Origin: Clostridia bacterium
GTDB taxonomy: Bacteria; Bacillota; Clostridia; Oscillospirales; Acutalibacteraceae
Assembly: GCA_900754145.1 (NCBI GenBank)
Contig: CAAEBW010000198.1
Coordinates: forward strand, 1 to 8,806
Reading direction: 5' to 3'
DNA: 8,806 nucleotides
Shown: piece by piece, positions 5,834-8,806 of the stretch
How positions within the stretch are numbered: the stretch's first letter is position 1
How the letters are laid out: each line of letters begins with the position of its first letter
Notes under the pieces: generated by a model
The model's database searches: none
What the model saw: only the letters and a program-made list of their open reading frames with translations
Told to the model about the DNA's origin: nothing
Position numbers and translations under genes: made by a program

Positions 5834-5841
5834 ATGAGAAT

Positions 5842-7803
5842 GTGCCTGATAAGTTTATTTTACATTCCAATTACAAGCCCACAGGCGATCAGCCCGAGGC
5901 TATAGCAAAGCTTACCGAAGGGGTCGAAAAGGGCTTAACAGAGCAGGTTTTGCTTGGTGTTACGGGTTCGGGAAAAACCTTTACTATGGCGAATATTATC
6001 GCTAATGTCAACCGACCGACCCTCGTTTTAGCCCACAACAAAACCCTCGCCGCACAACTTTGCAGTGAGTTCAGAGAATTCTTCCCCGAAAATGCGGTTG
6101 AATATTTTGTTTCCTATTATGACTATTACCAACCCGAGGCTTATATCCCCGGGAGCGATACCTATATCGAAAAGGATTCCGCTATTAATGACGAGATAGA
6201 CAAGCTTCGCCATTCCGCGACCTGTGCGCTTTCGGATCGGCGGGATGTTATTATTGTAGCGTCAGTTTCCTGCATTTATTCGTTAGGTAACCCTATTGAT
6301 TATAAAAATATGGTGATTTCCCTTAGAGTTGGAATGGAGAAAAACCGCGATGAGCTTTTGCACAAGCTTGTGGATTTGCAGTACGAGCGCAACGATATTA
6401 ATTTTGTGCGTAATAAATTCAGGGTAAGGGGAGATACGGTTGAGATTTACCCCGCCAACTCCTACGAAAACGCTATAAGGGTGGAATTTTTCGGGGACGA
6501 GATTGACAGAATAAGCGAGATCAAAACCGTAACGGGCGAGGTCAAGGCGCATTTGTCCCACGCGGCGATTTATCCCGCCTCGCATTACATTGTCTCAAAC
6601 GAAAAGCTTGAAGACGCGCTGAAAGAAATCAAGGACGAGCTTGAAGAACGGGTAAAATTCTTTACCGAAAACGGACAGCTTATCGAGGCGCAGAGGATAA
6701 GACAGCGCACCGAGTATGATATGGAAATGCTAAAGGAGATAGGCACCTGCAAGGGGGTTGAAAACTATTCACGCGTACTCTCACGCAGAAAACCGGGGAG
6801 CGTTCCGTCAACCTTGCTTGACTATTTCCCCGACGATTATCTGCTTTTTGTGGACGAGTCCCATGTAACGCTTCCGCAGGTACGGGGTATGTACGGCGGC
6901 GACCGTGCGAGAAAGGAAAACCTTGTGCAGTACGGTTTTCGTTTACCCTCGGCGTTTGATAACCGCCCCCTTAATTTTGAGGAGTTTTACAGGCATGTAA
7001 ATCAGGCGGTCTTCGTTTCGGCAACGCCGGGTGATTTTGAAAAACAGCACGCGGCACAGATTGTCGAGCAGGTTATCCGTCCGACAGGGCTTTTAGACCC
7101 GAAAATTACCGTTCGACCGAGTGAGGGGCAGATTGACGATTTGGTGTCCGAAATTAATCTCCGCGTCGCCCGCAAGGAACGGGTGCTTATTACTACCCTT
7201 ACTAAGAAAATGGCGGAGGATTTGACCGATTATTTAAACGACCTGTCGATAAAGGTGCGGTATATGCACTACGATATTGATACTATGGAGCGAATGGAGA
7301 TTATCCGCGATTTACGGCTTGGCGAGTTTGATGTGCTTGTCGGCATTAACCTGTTGCGGGAGGGTCTGGATATTCCCGAGGTATCTCTGGTTGCTATACT
7401 GGACGCCGACAAGGAGGGCTTCCTTAGAAGCGAAACCTCCCTTGTGCAGACGGTGGGCAGAGCCGCCCGAAATGCCGACGGCGAGGTTATTATGTACGCC
7501 GACAGCATAACCCCCTCAATGGAGCGGGCGATTACCGAGACCGAGCGCCGCAGAAGGATACAGAGCCGTTATAACGAGGAGCACGGAATCACGCCTAAAA
7601 CGGTTATTAAGGATGTTCGCGATATTATAGAGATAGGCACAAAGGTTAAAAACGAAAAGCCTGTTTCAAAAATGTCGAAACTTGAGCGCGAGGCGGAGAT
7701 AAAACGCCTTACAAACGAAATGAAGCAGGCGGCAAAGATACTTGAATTTGAACACGCGGCTTACCTGCGCGATAAAATCAATAAACTCAGAGAGGGTAAA
7801 TAA
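5842..7803 (+). CDS. uvrB: UvrB, excinuclease ABC subunit B
   Basis: UvrB is the DNA-damage verification helicase of nucleotide excision repair. UvrA loads it on the lesion, and it then recruits UvrC for the two cuts. From the GTG the protein is 653 residues, normal for the family. The GDQP segment (15-18) is followed by Walker A GVTGSGKT (39-46), the lesion-probing beta-hairpin [20 protein letters not shown] (93-112), the DESH box (338-341), an SATPG motif (393-397), [15 protein letters not shown] (451-465), and the QTVGRAARN helicase motif (536-544). The C-terminal UVR motif for UvrC and UvrA contact (about 617-651, [10 protein letters not shown]) is present. It is followed by uvrA with a one-base overlap. 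No truncation or frameshift is seen, so the neighbouring insertion left the coding region intact but seems to have replaced or rearranged its upstream sequence. Confidence 0.97.
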   Translation: MPDKFILHSNYKPTGDQPEAIAKLTEGVEKGLTEQVLLGVTGSGKTFTMANIIANVNRPTLVLAHNKTLAAQLCSEFREFFPENAVEYFVSYYDYYQPEAYIPGSDTYIEKDSAINDEIDKLRHSATCALSDRRDVIIVASVSCIYSLGNPIDYKNMVISLRVGMEKNRDELLHKLVDLQYERNDINFVRNKFRVRGDTVEIYPANSYENAIRVEFFGDEIDRISEIKTVTGEVKAHLSHAAIYPASHYIVSNEKLEDALKEIKDELEERVKFFTENGQLIEAQRIRQRTEYDMEMLKEIGTCKGVENYSRVLSRRKPGSVPSTLLDYFPDDYLLFVDESHVTLPQVRGMYGGDRARKENLVQYGFRLPSAFDNRPLNFEEFYRHVNQAVFVSATPGDFEKQHAAQIVEQVIRPTGLLDPKITVRPSEGQIDDLVSEINLRVARKERVLITTLTKKMAEDLTDYLNDLSIKVRYMHYDIDTMERMEIIRDLRLGEFDVLVGINLLREGLDIPEVSLVAILDADKEGFLRSETSLVQTVGRAARNADGEVIMYADSITPSMERAITETERRRRIQSRYNEEHGITPKTVIKDVRDIIEIGTKVKNEKPVSKMSKLEREAEIKRLTNEMKQAAKILEFEHAAYLRDKINKLREGK

Positions 7804-8806
7804 TGGCAAACGATAAAATTATAATCAAGGGCGCGTGCGAGCATAATTTAAAAAATGTTGATGTTGAAATACCCAGGGACAAGCTTATTGTCTTTACGGG
7901 GCTTTCGGGGAGCGGCAAATCCTCCCTCGCGTTTGATACGATATACGCCGAGGGGCAAAGGCGGTATGTCGAGTCCCTTTCCTCCTACGCAAGGCAGTTT
8001 TTAGGACAGATGGAAAAGCCGAATGTAGATACTATCGAGGGGCTTTCTCCCGCAATCTCCATTGACCAGAAAACCACCTCTAAAAACCCGAGGTCTACCG
8101 TTGGTACTGTTACCGAAATATATGATTATCTGCGCTTGCTTTACGCGAGGGTGGGTATTCCTCATTGTCCTGTCTGCGGTAAGGAGATAAGCCAGCAGAC
8201 CACCGATCAGATTGTTGACAGGGTTATGGCTCTGCCCGCGGGAAGTAAAATTCAGGTTTTGTCCCCCGTTGTAAAGGGCAGAAAGGGGGAGCACACAAAA
8301 GAGCTTGAGCAGGCGAGAAAGCAGGGCTATGTAAGGGTTCGGATAGACGGCAATATGTATGACCTGTCAGAAGAAATAAAGCTCGAAAAAAATAAAAAGC
8401 ATATGATTGAAATTGTCGTTGACCGACTTGTGGTTAAGGACGAAATTCGCTCCCGCCTTGCGGGCAGTATAGAGACCGCCGCGGGCATTTCGGGCGGTCT
8501 TATCGCGGTTGATGTGATAGGCGGGGAGGAGCTTCAGTTTTCCCAAAGCTTTGCCTGTGACGAGCACGGCATAAGCATACCCGAGCTTACACCGACAATG
8601 TTTTCCTTTAACAGCCCATTCGGCGCTTGCCCTACCTGTACGGGGCTCGGAATTTTTATGAAGGTTGACCCAAGGCTCGTTATTAACGATGAAAGCAAGT
8701 CCCTTGTTGACGGGGCGATAAGAGCCTCGGGCTGGGGGGTTAATTCCTGGTTTGCCCCCGACGCGGGAACGATAGCCACAATGTATTACAACGGTTTAGC
8801 CGAGCA
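7803..8806 (+). CDS. uvrA: UvrA, excinuclease ABC subunit A (5' part, runs off the window)
   Basis: UvrA is the damage-sensing ABC ATPase of nucleotide excision repair; it works as a dimer and hands the lesion to UvrB. The first 334 codons of a protein usually around 940 residues are present. Visible are the N-terminal [20 protein letters not shown], Walker [10 protein letters not shown] (33-41), the Q-loop-like [20 protein letters not shown] (44-63), the first zinc-module half HCPVCG with Cys122 and Cys125, the UvrB-interaction and insertion region (about 130-245), and the second CPTC pair (Cys276, Cys279) within the [13 protein letters not shown] stretch. The ATG at 7803 overlaps the uvrB stop (TAATG), with AGAGGG at 7791-7796 as ribosome binding site. 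The reading frame stays open to the window edge. The gene is transcribed with uvrB. Confidence 0.97.
   Translation, partial: MANDKIIIKGACEHNLKNVDVEIPRDKLIVFTGLSGSGKSSLAFDTIYAEGQRRYVESLSSYARQFLGQMEKPNVDTIEGLSPAISIDQKTTSKNPRSTVGTVTEIYDYLRLLYARVGIPHCPVCGKEISQQTTDQIVDRVMALPAGSKIQVLSPVVKGRKGEHTKELEQARKQGYVRVRIDGNMYDLSEEIKLEKNKKHMIEIVVDRLVVKDEIRSRLAGSIETAAGISGGLIAVDVIGGEELQFSQSFACDEHGISIPELTPTMFSFNSPFGACPTCTGLGIFMKVDPRLVINDESKSLVDGAIRASGWGVNSWFAPDAGTIATMYYNGLAE

Noticed and set aside
5761..5841. In-frame TTG at 5761 as the uvrB start
   Set aside because: There is no ribosome binding site and the extra 27 residues do not look like UvrB. The GTG at 5842 gives the family N-terminus.
5596..5842. LexA/SOS box upstream of uvrB
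   Set aside because: Single half-sites such as GAAC and GTTC-like bases occur, but no pair with the proper spacing was found.
8001..8779. Minus-strand open frames within uvrA
   Set aside because: They are opposite a clearly conserved uvrA reading frame, lack ribosome binding sites and resemble nothing known to me.

Overview
The window looks like a chromosomal stretch of a low-to-mid GC Clostridia-type Firmicute, probably a gut or anaerobe lineage. The reasons are strong AGGAGG-type ribosome binding sites, GTG and TTG starts, near-consensus housekeeping promoters, a uvrB-uvrA gene pair, and conjugation genes of the Firmicutes TrbL/PrgI/VirB4 type. The species cannot be named from this sequence alone.

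Positions 1 to about 5.6 kb are the right-hand part of an integrative and conjugative element (ICE) or its remnant. It starts with a VirB6/TrbL-like membrane protein of a type IV secretion system. A self-contained cassette follows: nested inverted repeats, three 23-bp iterated repeats, a near-perfect sigma-A promoter, an AAA ATPase with a DUF4143-type nuclease-like C-terminus, and a terminator. Next come PrgI, the usual partner of VirB4, and then a gene that begins as virB4 but keeps only its first ~28 codons. There it is joined in frame to about 160 codons of fibronectin type III-like repeats, and these are joined in frame to the C-terminal two thirds of a tyrosine recombinase with all its catalytic residues. 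A second, complete tyrosine recombinase overlaps its end. The rest of a conjugation module (VirB4 ATPase core, hydrolase, coupling protein, relaxase) is absent between virB4' and the integrases, so the element looks like an internally deleted, non-conjugative derivative, unless the assembly is chimeric.

Positions 5581-5841 form the junction with the chromosome. They hold a strong hairpin, a TTTACA-17-TATAAT promoter, and overlapping inverted repeats that may contain the attachment site or fold as a structured leader. From 5842 to the window end lies the nucleotide excision repair pair uvrB (complete) and uvrA (5' part, running off the window), overlapping by one base. UvrA and UvrB act together to find and verify bulky DNA lesions.

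The most notable item is the in-frame VirB4-leader / Fn3 / recombinase chimera at 2858-4294. The next are the iterated repeats before the AAA-DUF4143 gene and the dyad-rich junction in front of uvrB.
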